Origin: CBDHEY01 sp965262305
GTDB lineage: Bacteria; Pseudomonadota; Gammaproteobacteria; Pseudomonadales; Cellvibrionaceae
Assembly: GCA_965262305.1 (NCBI GenBank)
Contig: CBDHEY010000002.1
Location: 1,998,188-2,062,187 of the forward strand
Direction of reading: 5' to 3'
DNA: 64,000 nt
Of the stretch, positions 52,758-61,860 are shown one piece after another. Position numbers and translations under genes: made by a program. Under the pieces are notes generated by a model. The model had not been told where the DNA came from and searched no databases. It was given only the letters and a program-made list of their open reading frames with translations. The first letter of the stretch is position 1; each line of letters begins with the position of its first letter.

Positions 52758-54062
52758 GTGCCTAATAGTTTTTCAGAAGTCGACCAGCTTATCGCATTTG
52801 ATCAAGAGCACATTTGGCACCCTTATTCTGCTAGCCCATCGTCACAACCCCTGTTCCTCGTTGAATCCGCTGCAGGAGTATATTTACATCTCGCGAATGG
52901 AAAAAAGGTGATCGATGGCATGTCATCTTGGTGGTCTACCATACATGGATATAACCACCCTGAGATGAATGAAGCTATTCATTTACAATTAGAAAAAATG
53001 TCGCATGTAATGTTCGGTGGATTAACGCACGAGCCCGCTATAAAGCTTACCCAAAAACTCATAGAAATTTCGCCTAAGGGTTTGGAGAAAGTCTTTTTCA
53101 GCGATTCAGGTTCTGTATCAGTCGAAGTTGCCATGAAAATGGCTATTCAGTATTGGCAATCACAAAATAATTCTCAGAAAAGTAGATTTATCTCTCTCAA
53201 AAATGGATATCATGGAGATACCTTTGGTGCCATGTCAGTATGCGATCCAGTAACGGGGATGCATCATTTATTTTCAGATAATCTTCCCAAACACATTTTT
53301 GCCGATTCACCAGATTGCTGTTTCCATCAAGAATGGGAGCCTAAATATCTCGAAAACTTAATTCAGCTTATATCGGAAAATCACGAAAACATTGCTGCAT
53401 TAATTTTGGAACCAATAGTGCAAGGGGCCGGAGGCATGAAATTCTATTCTCCAGAATTTTTACGTGAAGCACGAAGACTCTGTAATGAATACGACCTCCT
53501 ATTAATCACTGATGAAATAGCGACTGGATTTGGCCGAACAGGAAAACTCTTTGCTTGTGAATGGGCGAACATATCTCCCGACATCATGTGCGTAGGGAAA
53601 GCACTCACCGGCGGCTATTTAACAATGGCTGCTACACTTTGTAGCACCAACGTGGCAAATAAAATTTGCGAAGGAGAAGCGCAGGTTTTTATGCATGGCC
53701 CCACGTTTATGGCAAACCCTCTAGCATGTGCTACAGCGTTAAAAAGCATTGAATTAATTTTTAATAACAATTATTTAGAAAAAATAAAATCCATTGAAGC
53801 TCTACTCACGGAAGGATTGAATAAAGCAAAAGATCTAGATTCAGTAAAAGATGTTCGAACTCTCGGTGCAATAGGCGTTGTAGAAATGCACAAACCAGTT
53901 GATCTTAATGAAATTCAACCCTCTCTTATTAATGAAGGTATTTGGCTTCGTCCATTCGGAAAGCTGGTTTATATGATGCCACCGTATATTTCAGATACAC
54001 ATCATATTGAAAAGTTAACAGATTCAACAATAAAGGTTTTAAAAAAGCTTGCGGTTGTTTGA
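52758..54062 (+). CDS. bioA: adenosylmethionine--8-amino-7-oxononanoate aminotransferase BioA
   Basis: A 434-residue class III aminotransferase for biotin synthesis, which converts KAPA to DAPA using SAM. Start GTG with AGAG eight bases before it. Recognisable features are DQEHIWHPY, DGMSSWWSTIHGYNHP, the PLP Lys in GKALTGGYLTMAATL (about 275), the metal/substrate SW pair WW near the start, and the final GIWLRPFGKLVYMMPPY. No other bio gene is nearby, so biotin synthesis is dispersed. It converges with the REC-PP2C gene. Confidence 0.96.
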   Translation: MPNSFSEVDQLIAFDQEHIWHPYSASPSSQPLFLVESAAGVYLHLANGKKVIDGMSSWWSTIHGYNHPEMNEAIHLQLEKMSHVMFGGLTHEPAIKLTQKLIEISPKGLEKVFFSDSGSVSVEVAMKMAIQYWQSQNNSQKSRFISLKNGYHGDTFGAMSVCDPVTGMHHLFSDNLPKHIFADSPDCCFHQEWEPKYLENLIQLISENHENIAALILEPIVQGAGGMKFYSPEFLREARRLCNEYDLLLITDEIATGFGRTGKLFACEWANISPDIMCVGKALTGGYLTMAATLCSTNVANKICEGEAQVFMHGPTFMANPLACATALKSIELIFNNNYLEKIKSIEALLTEGLNKAKDLDSVKDVRTLGAIGVVEMHKPVDLNEIQPSLINEGIWLRPFGKLVYMMPPYISDTHHIEKLTDSTIKVLKKLAVV

Positions 54063-54094
54063 ATACAACACGCGTTTTTTAATAAAAATTAATA

Positions 54095-55792
54095 TCAACT
54101 TCTTATTAAGTCATAGATTGCAGTGACAGATCGCCCACCATTAGAATACTCTAATTTGGAACAAAGGTTATGTAATAAACCTAAACCTCTACCGTGAGAT
54201 TCTTCATCTTTTGCCACGGCATCAGTTACCTTTTCAACATCAAATCCATTGCCACTATCTTGTAGAATCAATTCAATCTGATTTGGTTCGCCGCTTATGT
54301 AGCGGAAGTTTAGTTCGATATAGTGATCTGCCACATTGAGCAAGCGTTCTTCCCGCAACTGGTAATACTTTTCAAAGCCATCAGCAGTTTCCTTAAGCGA
54401 CGAAGCCAAACCTAAAACGCCATGTTCAAGAGCATTAGAATAGAGCTCACTCACAATAATAAATATTTTATCTTGATGTAGTTGAATTCCCTGAATACTA
54501 GCCACAAATCCCATAACTTGGGTAACAATATTAGTATTTTTTAAACTATCGCCTTCTAATCTCATAGAGAGGTGCCAAGGAAAAGATTCCGTAGCATGAT
54601 ACACCTTAGCTACATCTGTTTCCTCACCAGAATCCTTATCTCTATGAACAACAGGACGACCAACCAATTCAATAATTGAAAGGTCATCACTTTGACCGCC
54701 ACCTTCTTGAAATTTATGTACAGTCTCCGTGAGCAGACCTACAACATTTTCTCCATTACTTTCTGCAATCATCTTCTCAAGACGATCCAAACCGAATTCT
54801 TCTTCTTGCGAATTTGTTGCTTCGTTGATTCCATCAGAATAAATGTACAATTTACTCTCAGGTTCAAGCTCGATTAATTCAACACCATCATCAAACTCTT
54901 CACCATCTAGAATCGCAAGCGGCATGTGAGCTGCAAGAATTCTATCTAATTGTTTTTCTCCTTTTTTAAGGATTAAAGTATCATTCATTCCGCCAGACCA
55001 AACGGTAAGGTTTTTACCGGAATAGTCCAAAAATGCAATGGTGGCACACAAGAACATATTAGATGGCAAAATACCATAGAGACGATCATTAATCGTCTGA
55101 GCTATCTGAGAAATACTCGCCTGTTTTTCACAGTAACTAAAGAAAATTTCTGAGACAGGTAAAGTGCCTATTGAAGCTGCAAGACCATGACCTGTAAAGT
55201 CCCCAAGCAGCACATAGACTCCGCCTGATGGAGACGGCGACTGAAGTACTATATCACCGTTAAACATTGACATTGGTGACGTGTAGGAAACAACATTATC
55301 ACAAACAGTCTGCATACGCTGAGATCCACGCGTAAACACATGCTCGACAATAGCATGTTCTTGGTTCATTAAATTTGAATGATACTCAAGTGTCTTGTTC
55401 GCCGACTGCAACTCTAAATATAACTTTCTCGTTCTTGCATGAGCGTTTATTTTTGCGATTAAGGCCGCTTCATTTATTGGCTTAGATACAAAATCATCAC
55501 CCCCAACATCCAAACACTTTGATAACATCTCCGAGTCATCCAATGCGGTGATAAAAATAACCGGGACAAAACGATCTTTGGAGGTTTTCTTAATGTTTTT
55601 GGTCGCCGTGAGCCCATCCACCTCTGGCATATTCACATCCATAAGGACGATATCAATATCTAAATCTTCCTCAAAAACCTTACATGCCATTTCTCCGTTT
55701 ACGGCTTCAACAGTATCATGACCCTCATCTTGTAAAATAAAATTTAGAAGGTCGCGATTATATTCGTGGTCATCCGCTACAAGAATTTTCAT
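54095..55792 (-). CDS. response regulator with PP2C phosphatase and anti-sigma kinase domain (HsbR-like)
   Basis: A 565-residue, three-domain protein. REC domain at 1-120 (MKILVADDHEYNRDLL, phospho-Asp in DIVLMDVNMPEVDG, TALDDSEMLSKCLDVGGDDFVSKP). PP2C/SpoIIE phosphatase at about 150-375 (LQSPSPSGGVYVLLGDFTGHGLAASIGTLPV, KLYIYSDGINEA, QSDDLSIIEL). HATPase-type RsbW-like kinase at about 420-560 (VSELYSNALEHGVLGLA with the N-box Asn, ILQDSGNGFDVEKV). Length and order match HsbR of Pseudomonas (about 570 residues). It begins 2 bases after the STAS gene stop. Phosphatase and kinase act on the STAS protein. HptB is not in the window. Confidence 0.9.
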   Translation of the reverse strand: MKILVADDHEYNRDLLNFILQDEGHDTVEAVNGEMACKVFEEDLDIDIVLMDVNMPEVDGLTATKNIKKTSKDRFVPVIFITALDDSEMLSKCLDVGGDDFVSKPINEAALIAKINAHARTRKLYLELQSANKTLEYHSNLMNQEHAIVEHVFTRGSQRMQTVCDNVVSYTSPMSMFNGDIVLQSPSPSGGVYVLLGDFTGHGLAASIGTLPVSEIFFSYCEKQASISQIAQTINDRLYGILPSNMFLCATIAFLDYSGKNLTVWSGGMNDTLILKKGEKQLDRILAAHMPLAILDGEEFDDGVELIELEPESKLYIYSDGINEATNSQEEEFGLDRLEKMIAESNGENVVGLLTETVHKFQEGGGQSDDLSIIELVGRPVVHRDKDSGEETDVAKVYHATESFPWHLSMRLEGDSLKNTNIVTQVMGFVASIQGIQLHQDKIFIIVSELYSNALEHGVLGLASSLKETADGFEKYYQLREERLLNVADHYIELNFRYISGEPNQIELILQDSGNGFDVEKVTDAVAKDEESHGRGLGLLHNLCSKLEYSNGGRSVTAIYDLIRS

Positions 55793-55794
55793 AA

Positions 55795-56094
55795 TTAAGA
55801 AATATCAAATTTGGTCTCAAATTTAGAGATGGAAAATATTTTTTTGATTTGATCGTTAGTGTTGCAAAGTTTTACTTTCGTATCCATCTTAGAAAAATAA
55901 TTTCTAATGTTGATTAACATTCCTAGCGCGGAACTATCGATATATCTGGTATTTTTAAAATCTATAGTGACCGTCTTTTTTGATACACCTTCTATCGATT
56001 CATATAGTTTGCGAAATTCTGCAACTGATGAAAAATCAAATTTTTCATCTAGGGAAATCGATAAATTGCCATCACCACCTTTCTCAATTTTCAT
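55795..56094 (-). CDS. STAS-domain anti-sigma-factor antagonist (HsbA-like)
   Basis: A 99-residue STAS domain. The phosphorylatable Ser is in YIDSSALGMLINIRNYF, with the DSSALG loop intact. The family is normally about 100-160 residues. It lies between the chemoreceptor gene (14-base gap) and the REC-PP2C-kinase gene (2-base gap) on the same strand, so the three are an operon. In Pseudomonas, HsbA in its different phosphorylation states binds FlgM or a diguanylate cyclase. The FlgM gene is in this window at 35970, but the link is inference. Confidence 0.88.
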   Translation of the reverse strand: MKIEKGGDGNLSISLDEKFDFSSVAEFRKLYESIEGVSKKTVTIDFKNTRYIDSSALGMLINIRNYFSKMDTKVKLCNTNDQIKKIFSISKFETKFDIS

Positions 56095-56108
56095 TGTGCT
56101 ACCTTATA

Positions 56109-57269
56109 TTAATATAATTCGATATCGTTTGAAGAAGAGTCTTCTTCTGACCCACCAATTACACTCGTAGAATTATAACTCAAGTTATTTAATTGATCTT
56201 TATAAGCGCTAATAGCCTCAACCCCATTCGATTGATTGTTCGCCACCTGACTAAACCCTTCCGCGAGCGCACTTATCAATTTAACGGATGAACTTATTTG
56301 CGTTGCGTACTGAGAAACCCGATCAGCAGATTGCAAAGCCGTGATAGCGCGCCCAATTTCTGCATTGATTTCTTCACCAACTGCAGCTCCTTGCGCAACA
56401 CTATCGGCTATTTTTTCATTCACTAGCTCTAGTTCACTTAACATTGCATCAAGATGACCTTTTGCATCTATTGCTATATTCATATCAAGCGACGCTATTT
56501 CACCTACGACAACCTCGACACTCGTTACTGTCTGCTTAGCAATCTCAGCTTTCTCACGTATCTGATCATTTAAATCACTTGAATCTTGTGAAAGTTTTCT
56601 TACCTCATCGGCAACAACAGCGAACCCTCTCCCTGCTTCACCAGCTCGCGCAGCTTCAATTGCTGCATTTAATGCCAATAAATTAGTTTGATCAGCAATG
56701 CCGCGAATATCATCGATTAACCCAAACATTCCATCTAGGTGCTGAACCATATCTTGAATGTTGTGAACGGCCTGAACACTTTTTTCGCTGATATCAATAA
56801 ATAATTTGACATAGTTATCTAGAATTTTTCCCATTTCGTCTGCAAATTTTTTGAGAGATACGTCATCTCCTTCTTCTTTGGAACTAAGACGACTAACAAT
56901 CCCCATCATTAAATCTTTTCCAGAATTAGCGGAATCAGATAACCCTTGAAAACTATGATGAAGGTTGACACTTGAAGTTTCCACAAGGTTTTGAATATCA
57001 CTCGAAAAACTTTCAAGGTTATTGCAAACAGGACCCAACGAATTGTTGACTTGTGCGCCTAAATTGATAATTTCTGTGTTGATATCATGTTGAGTGGTAT
57101 CGTCTTCCTCTGTAGATTTTTCAATCAATGTTGAAAACCAAATCGCAACGCCGAATAGTGTTAACAAAGCTAACGTGCTGACTATGGGAGAATTGACAAT
57201 CCAGACTAAAGCAACACCCACTATCAGCAAAGCCAATAGCAGGAAGGCCCTGGACATAGACGTTTCCAC
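56109..57269 (-). CDS. methyl-accepting chemotaxis-type receptor without a periplasmic domain
   Basis: A 386-residue receptor. Start GTG at 57269 with GGAGG upstream. Two adjacent membrane helices (about 8-27 and 29-46) leave no periplasmic sensor. The cytoplasmic part lacks a HAMP domain and leads into a methyl-accepting signalling coil with the tip region GIADQTNLLALNAAIEAARAGEAGRGFAVVADEVRKLSQ. It ends with an acidic tail, without the NWETF-type CheR-binding pentapeptide. It is the first gene of the MCP-STAS-HsbR operon. Its partner could be a histidine kinase or CheA. Confidence 0.9.
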   Translation of the reverse strand: METSMSRAFLLLALLIVGVALVWIVNSPIVSTLALLTLFGVAIWFSTLIEKSTEEDDTTQHDINTEIINLGAQVNNSLGPVCNNLESFSSDIQNLVETSSVNLHHSFQGLSDSANSGKDLMMGIVSRLSSKEEGDDVSLKKFADEMGKILDNYVKLFIDISEKSVQAVHNIQDMVQHLDGMFGLIDDIRGIADQTNLLALNAAIEAARAGEAGRGFAVVADEVRKLSQDSSDLNDQIREKAEIAKQTVTSVEVVVGEIASLDMNIAIDAKGHLDAMLSELELVNEKIADSVAQGAAVGEEINAEIGRAITALQSADRVSQYATQISSSVKLISALAEGFSQVANNQSNGVEAISAYKDQLNNLSYNSTSVIGGSEEDSSSNDIELY

Positions 57270-57433
57270 AAAACCTCCAACGCGAGAGTTTAATTCGTAT
57301 TTTTGACGAGCGCGCCAATAGTTACTTTAAAGACTAGTCAGGGAAAGGGAAATTTTCCAGTTAGATCTTAGGGCCATAAGAAAGTGGGTTTCTTAAGACC
57401 CCGATTCATTAACATGAATGATTGAAGGGTATT

Positions 57434-58438
57434 TTATAGTGAATAGATACCTATAGATTTTTTGATTTTTGAAATTAGGGGCGCACTATATTCTCTGGCT
57501 TTCATCGCGCCTTGTTGCAAAATAGCTTCAATTTCATCGGAGTTGTTCATCAACGACTCGTATTTTTCTCGAGCAACTTCAAGCTCATTATTTACTTTTT
57601 CGAAAAGCTGCTTTTTTGCTTCGCCCCAGGCAATGCCATTTGCAAAAGCCTGTCTCATATCTTCCACTGCCTGCTCATCTGAAAAGGCTTGCCAAATTTG
57701 AAACACAGTCGAATCATCAGGATCTTTAGGCTCGCCAGGTTCCAATAAGTTAGTTTTGATTTTATTAATATGTTTTTTGAGTTGCTTCTCGCCTAAAAAT
57801 AAAGGAATCGTATTGCCGTAGCTTTTACTCATTTTCCTACCGTCAAGACCTTGCAGAATTTCGACATTTGGATCAATAACAGCTTCCGGCAAAATAAAGG
57901 TCTCACCGTAATGGTGATTGAACCGCGCTGCAATGTCACGCGCCATCTCAACATGTTGAATTTGGTCCTTGCCAACAGGTACGTGTGAAGCATTGAACAT
58001 GAGTATGTCGGCGGCCATCAAAACAGGATAGCCAAACAACCCCATGGTAATACCAAAATCTGGATCGTCACCATTTGCCTGATTTTTAGTAACTGAGTCT
58101 TTGTATGCATGGGCTCTATTCATTAATCCCTTTGCGGCCATACAGTTTAAGACCCAACATAACTCGGAAATTTCGGGTACATCCGATTGGCGATAGAAAA
58201 CAGTCTTATCTGTGTCTAGGCCCAAGGCTAACCAGGTCGCGGCAATTTCTTTGGTAGATTGATGTATTTTCTCAGGTTCTTGACACTTAATTAACGCGTG
58301 AAGGTCAGCAAGGAAGAAAAATGATTCACCTGAATCTTTCTGCGAAGATTCAATTGCTGGGCGTATCGCACCCACATAATTGCCTAAATGGGGCGTTCCA
58401 GTTGTGGTGATTCCTGTTAATACTCGTTTTGAGCTCAT
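57434..58438 (-). CDS. trpS: tryptophan--tRNA ligase TrpS
   Basis: A 334-residue class I synthetase of typical bacterial length. HIGH-type motif TGTPHLGNYVGAI near residues 12-24 and KMSKS in LDGRKMSKSYGN near 195-205. A GAGGAAATA ribosome binding site precedes the ATG. It charges tRNA-Trp. The 163-base gap to the chemoreceptor gene has a weak hairpin only. Confidence 0.97.
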   Translation of the reverse strand: MSSKRVLTGITTTGTPHLGNYVGAIRPAIESSQKDSGESFFFLADLHALIKCQEPEKIHQSTKEIAATWLALGLDTDKTVFYRQSDVPEISELCWVLNCMAAKGLMNRAHAYKDSVTKNQANGDDPDFGITMGLFGYPVLMAADILMFNASHVPVGKDQIQHVEMARDIAARFNHHYGETFILPEAVIDPNVEILQGLDGRKMSKSYGNTIPLFLGEKQLKKHINKIKTNLLEPGEPKDPDDSTVFQIWQAFSDEQAVEDMRQAFANGIAWGEAKKQLFEKVNNELEVAREKYESLMNNSDEIEAILQQGAMKAREYSAPLISKIKKSIGIYSL

Positions 58439-58550
58439 TATTTCCTCGTCTAAATTTTAGCCTTAAATTTAAAGCCAATGATTATGGTGTGGGAAGCGAC
58501 ATAATACGCACTCGAAATCAGTTTTCAACGGGTTTAGAGTCGGGCTCGTT

Positions 58551-59645
58551 CTACCTATTGCTTGCAGTTACTTCAATGACATCACGATACCGCTCACCCA
58601 AACTTCCCCAGGTAAAAGGATTATTGGCTAACCCCAATTTATTTTCATTCTCATAATTCTGCTTCAATTCGCATAGCTTATATACAGCGCTCTCTGCTTC
58701 TTTATCAAGATTATCTAAATCTGATATGTATCTATATCGCTCATTAATAAACTCCGGATAGGCTAGCCTATCCGGAACCAGAGGAAGCGCACCCAATTGC
58801 ATAGCCTCCAGTATGGAAATTCCCTGAAAATCATGAAGTGATGTCGAACAAACCACATGGCTAGCAGCAAGTAACTCGTGATAGTGGTTACATTTCTCTA
58901 TGTACCCCCAGTGACCCAACCAACCTCGTTCAAATAAGATGGATTTTATCTCACTAAAACAGGGTGGAACCTGCCGAAACTGCTGACCAACTATGTGGAA
59001 TAGGCCTTTAAAATCAGTTGGCATTTTTTCTATTAAAGCTTTTAGACGGTCTGGGCCCTTGTCGTATTCCCATCTATGATTCCAAACAACACTAAACTCA
59101 GGTTTTTTATCGAAAGAGCAAGAACTCGATACGATCGGAACCGCTAAGAGCTCACTCTTTGCAGTCAAAGATTCAACAACCCCAGGTGGTACGTAATCTG
59201 GCATCTTTCTGAGTAACGCCTCAGCACCCGCTAGGAAGCTTGATCGATTGTGCTCACTGTTGAATAAAATCAAGTTGGCACAAATCGCTGAATAAATTGA
59301 CACTATCTTGGGCTCCAACCTAGCTTCTGCTGCGGCAGATTGGGGGTAGATAAACTGATTTTCATGGAAATAAAGAATTGTCGGTATTTTTGCGATCTTA
59401 GGAATCATTCCTCGCAAAGAAGACAGATCCACCATTGAAGTCGAGATGATTAAATCGTAGTTGTCATTGAGTATATCAGACTGCGAAAAAGCCCAAATTA
59501 GACTATTACCTCTTATTCTCCAATTAAAATAACGAGGAGGCAATGTAAGCTCAACCCATTGATATTCTGTAAAGTAGTTCAATAAACCAGAACGCCAATA
59601 CCGGTGACTAGCGGCATCGTAAGCAGAAAGGAGTAATATGCGCAT
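58551..59645 (-). CDS. DUF3524 glycosyltransferase, tRNA-queuosine mannosyltransferase-like
   Basis: A 364-residue protein from the ATG at 59645. An in-frame TTG one codon earlier is possible. The N-terminal domain is DUF3524: MRILLLSAYDAASHRYWRSGLLNYF, the PPRYFNWRIRGN stretch and DLIISTSMVDLSSLRGMIP. Then YFHENQFIYP, FNSEHNRSSFL and the C-terminal glycosyltransferase-1 domain with WNHRWEYDKGPD and FQGISILEAMQLGALPLVPDRLAYPE. GTDC1 proteins of this family transfer mannose to queuosine in tRNA-Asp. The bacterial role is less clear, but the full architecture is kept. Confidence 0.8.
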   Translation of the reverse strand: MRILLLSAYDAASHRYWRSGLLNYFTEYQWVELTLPPRYFNWRIRGNSLIWAFSQSDILNDNYDLIISTSMVDLSSLRGMIPKIAKIPTILYFHENQFIYPQSAAAEARLEPKIVSIYSAICANLILFNSEHNRSSFLAGAEALLRKMPDYVPPGVVESLTAKSELLAVPIVSSSCSFDKKPEFSVVWNHRWEYDKGPDRLKALIEKMPTDFKGLFHIVGQQFRQVPPCFSEIKSILFERGWLGHWGYIEKCNHYHELLAASHVVCSTSLHDFQGISILEAMQLGALPLVPDRLAYPEFINERYRYISDLDNLDKEAESAVYKLCELKQNYENENKLGLANNPFTWGSLGERYRDVIEVTASNR

Positions 59646-59734
59646 CAATATCAGATATAAAACAGAATAATAACGCTATAGTATACAGACTAATAGAAAC
59701 AGTTTATTTTTTGGATTGCGCCTAAAAGAGTTAG

Positions 59735-60775
59735 CTAAGCTGCGCTTCCTTTTAGAATTAGCGCATCAAAACCTGCTTGGCACAAAAGGTGGGCCGCAAT
59801 GTCGGCTCGACTGCCTGCATCGTCCGTTACAAGATAGAGGTTATTCTGATCCATATCATCCATTTTAGTTCTCAGCTTTGTCAAAGGTAAATTAATACTA
59901 CCACTCACATGAGCCAATCTATATTCGATAGGCATTTTTACGTCTAGTATTTGATAAGGTCTTTTTATTTCACTCAAACCATCTTGGTCGACATAGCCTA
60001 TCACTGGTTCTTTAAGTAGAGCTGTAAAGTTATCCATACTTAATCTTTTTAAAACACCATCTGTCTCCATAATGACTGATGCATTTCTTGTTGTCTGACC
60101 TAATAACGCTTCTTCACCAAAATAATCACCGGGTTTAAGACCAAGATTCACCGTATCAATATTATTGGTAACCCTCGCTTTACCTGCCGAGATAACGTAA
60201 AAATAGTCTCCAACCTCGCCTTCTTTAATCACTGCAGTACCGGCTTTGTATGGAGTATCTTCGAATTTCACAAATAAATCGCGGACATTCGCTGTTGGAA
60301 TACGGGAAAACAATGGTGATTGTAACAACACAGACATCCAATCTGTCGCCTCTTCCTCCAGAACTTCCGCGACCTGCATCTCTCCTGTATTATAGTGGTA
60401 TTCAATATCGTCCATTATTGATTCAGCCGTTTGAACAGCGGTTTCGGGCCTAGTTTCCAGAGAAGTTAAGCTAATAGAAAAGGCATCGACATCTGATTTT
60501 GCCACTGCAGAACAACTAGTTGGTGATTCACTATTTAATGCGGTTAAAGCTCTTTCTGACGCAGCACTCACTTTTTCAGCAACAAAAGAACTATCAATAA
60601 GATCTAGATCTCCACTCAATAAATAGACCTTTTCATCCATCTCTTTTCCACGTTTGAAAAGAATTTCCCCTTTAGAAAAACGATGAAAAGTAATGAGCTC
60701 AAAAACATCTTCTAAGTGGTCGTCACCCATTTCATTGAATGGCGTAAATTGCTTTAATTTATCTATTTCTAACAT
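59735..60775 (-). CDS. cyclic-nucleotide-binding protein fused to a cysteine-less rhodanese domain
   Basis: A 346-residue protein from the ATG at 60775 (MLEIDKLKQF), with GAGGTG just upstream. A longer frame to 60805 lacks support. A degenerate cNMP-fold (about 5-75), a linker, and a well-preserved cNMP domain (about 155-265: GTAVIKEGEVGDYFYVISAGKARV, GDYFGEEALLGQTTRNASVI) precede a rhodanese domain (about 270-346: YQILDVKMPIEYRLAHVSGSINLPLTKL, TDDAGSRADIAAHLLCQAGFDALIL). The active-site Cys of the CRTGxRS loop is an Asp here. Hence the rhodanese fold is probably non-catalytic and regulatory. It may bind c-di-GMP, cAMP or another ligand. Confidence 0.8.
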   Translation of the reverse strand: MLEIDKLKQFTPFNEMGDDHLEDVFELITFHRFSKGEILFKRGKEMDEKVYLLSGDLDLIDSSFVAEKVSAASERALTALNSESPTSCSAVAKSDVDAFSISLTSLETRPETAVQTAESIMDDIEYHYNTGEMQVAEVLEEEATDWMSVLLQSPLFSRIPTANVRDLFVKFEDTPYKAGTAVIKEGEVGDYFYVISAGKARVTNNIDTVNLGLKPGDYFGEEALLGQTTRNASVIMETDGVLKRLSMDNFTALLKEPVIGYVDQDGLSEIKRPYQILDVKMPIEYRLAHVSGSINLPLTKLRTKMDDMDQNNLYLVTDDAGSRADIAAHLLCQAGFDALILKGSAA

Positions 60776-61040
60776 GGTCACCTCGCATTTACAGCTTAGT
60801 AACACTGTTAATTTTTGCCCATCTTTTCATAAGGTTAAGATAAATTTTTCGACGAATGTCTCAAAACTTTATTGTGCTTAAGATCAAATTTTTATTAGTT
60901 TCTGTGTTATAAAATCTGGTGCTCGAATAGCGTAAAAGCGCCTTGCCTTTTGTTTACATGATTTTCCGAATTCACTCTACCGAGAAGATGAAATAAGCCT
61001 TTAAGTTTTTCATGGTTTACACAACCATGCGTGCAATTTT

Positions 61041-61838
61041 TTACAACCAAACCATTCCTAGAAGTAATAACCCCAGACACAATCGATATATCACAAAGGG
61101 AAGCATGCTCATTTTGTTTATCGCACTGATGAAGAAATAAATACAAAGATATGCACTAACGCCAGATAAGAGTGTCCCTATTATTATGGACAGCCAATCA
61201 ACATCAGCTTCTCCAATCAAGGAAATGCCTTTGTATGCCCCACCCAAAAGGATTACGGGAATTGATAATAAAAACGAAAAACGTGCTGCCTCAGTGCGAC
61301 TAAACCCAAGTAAAAGCGCACAGGTTATTGTAATACCAGATCTTGAAGTGCCAGGAACCAAAGCTAGGGCTTGCGACACGCCAATTGCTATTGCTGCAAC
61401 GATTGTCATGTTAACAAGTTGTTTTTCACCAACACAAAATTTATCTGCGTACCACAAGACTAATCCATAGAAAATAGTCGTGAATGCAATAACAAGCATT
61501 GATCTTAAATGCGTTTCCACAAAATCATCAAAGAGTAATCCAGCAAATCCTGCGGGGATAGTGGCTAGAATAATATACCAGGCAATTCGCCCTTGATCAT
61601 TTGTACCCTTCATTTTTAAAGAGTCTAACCAACCTAGAAAAATTTCAGCAATATCTTTTCGGAAGTAGATAAGCACTGCGCTAAGGGTTCCAACATGAAC
61701 AGCTACGTCAAAAGCTAATCCTTGGTCGGGCCACCCCAACAATTCCTTTGGCAAAATTAGATGAGCAGAGCTAGAAACTGGAAGAAATTCGGTAATACCT
61801 TGGATCAAGGCTAATACAATAACTTGGACAATATCCAT
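61041..61838 (-). CDS. uppP: undecaprenyl-diphosphatase UppP (BacA)
   Basis: A 265-residue eight-helix membrane protein that recycles undecaprenyl diphosphate for cell-wall synthesis. The family boxes are EGITEFLPVSSSAHLIL near 15-31 and LALVPGTSRSGITITCALLLGFSR near 158-182. A G-rich ribosome binding site precedes the ATG. It lies between tsaB (22 bases upstream) and the cNMP-rhodanese gene (265 bases downstream). It may be co-transcribed with tsaB. Confidence 0.96.
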   Translation of the reverse strand: MDIVQVIVLALIQGITEFLPVSSSAHLILPKELLGWPDQGLAFDVAVHVGTLSAVLIYFRKDIAEIFLGWLDSLKMKGTNDQGRIAWYIILATIPAGFAGLLFDDFVETHLRSMLVIAFTTIFYGLVLWYADKFCVGEKQLVNMTIVAAIAIGVSQALALVPGTSRSGITITCALLLGFSRTEAARFSFLLSIPVILLGGAYKGISLIGEADVDWLSIIIGTLLSGVSAYLCIYFFISAINKMSMLPFVIYRLCLGLLLLGMVWL

Positions 61839-61860
61839 TCATACCCCCAAATGGAAACAA

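Noticed and set aside
60907..61146. 79-residue minus-strand frame overlapping the end of uppP
   Set aside because: No start signal, overlaps a certain gene, no recognisable protein features.
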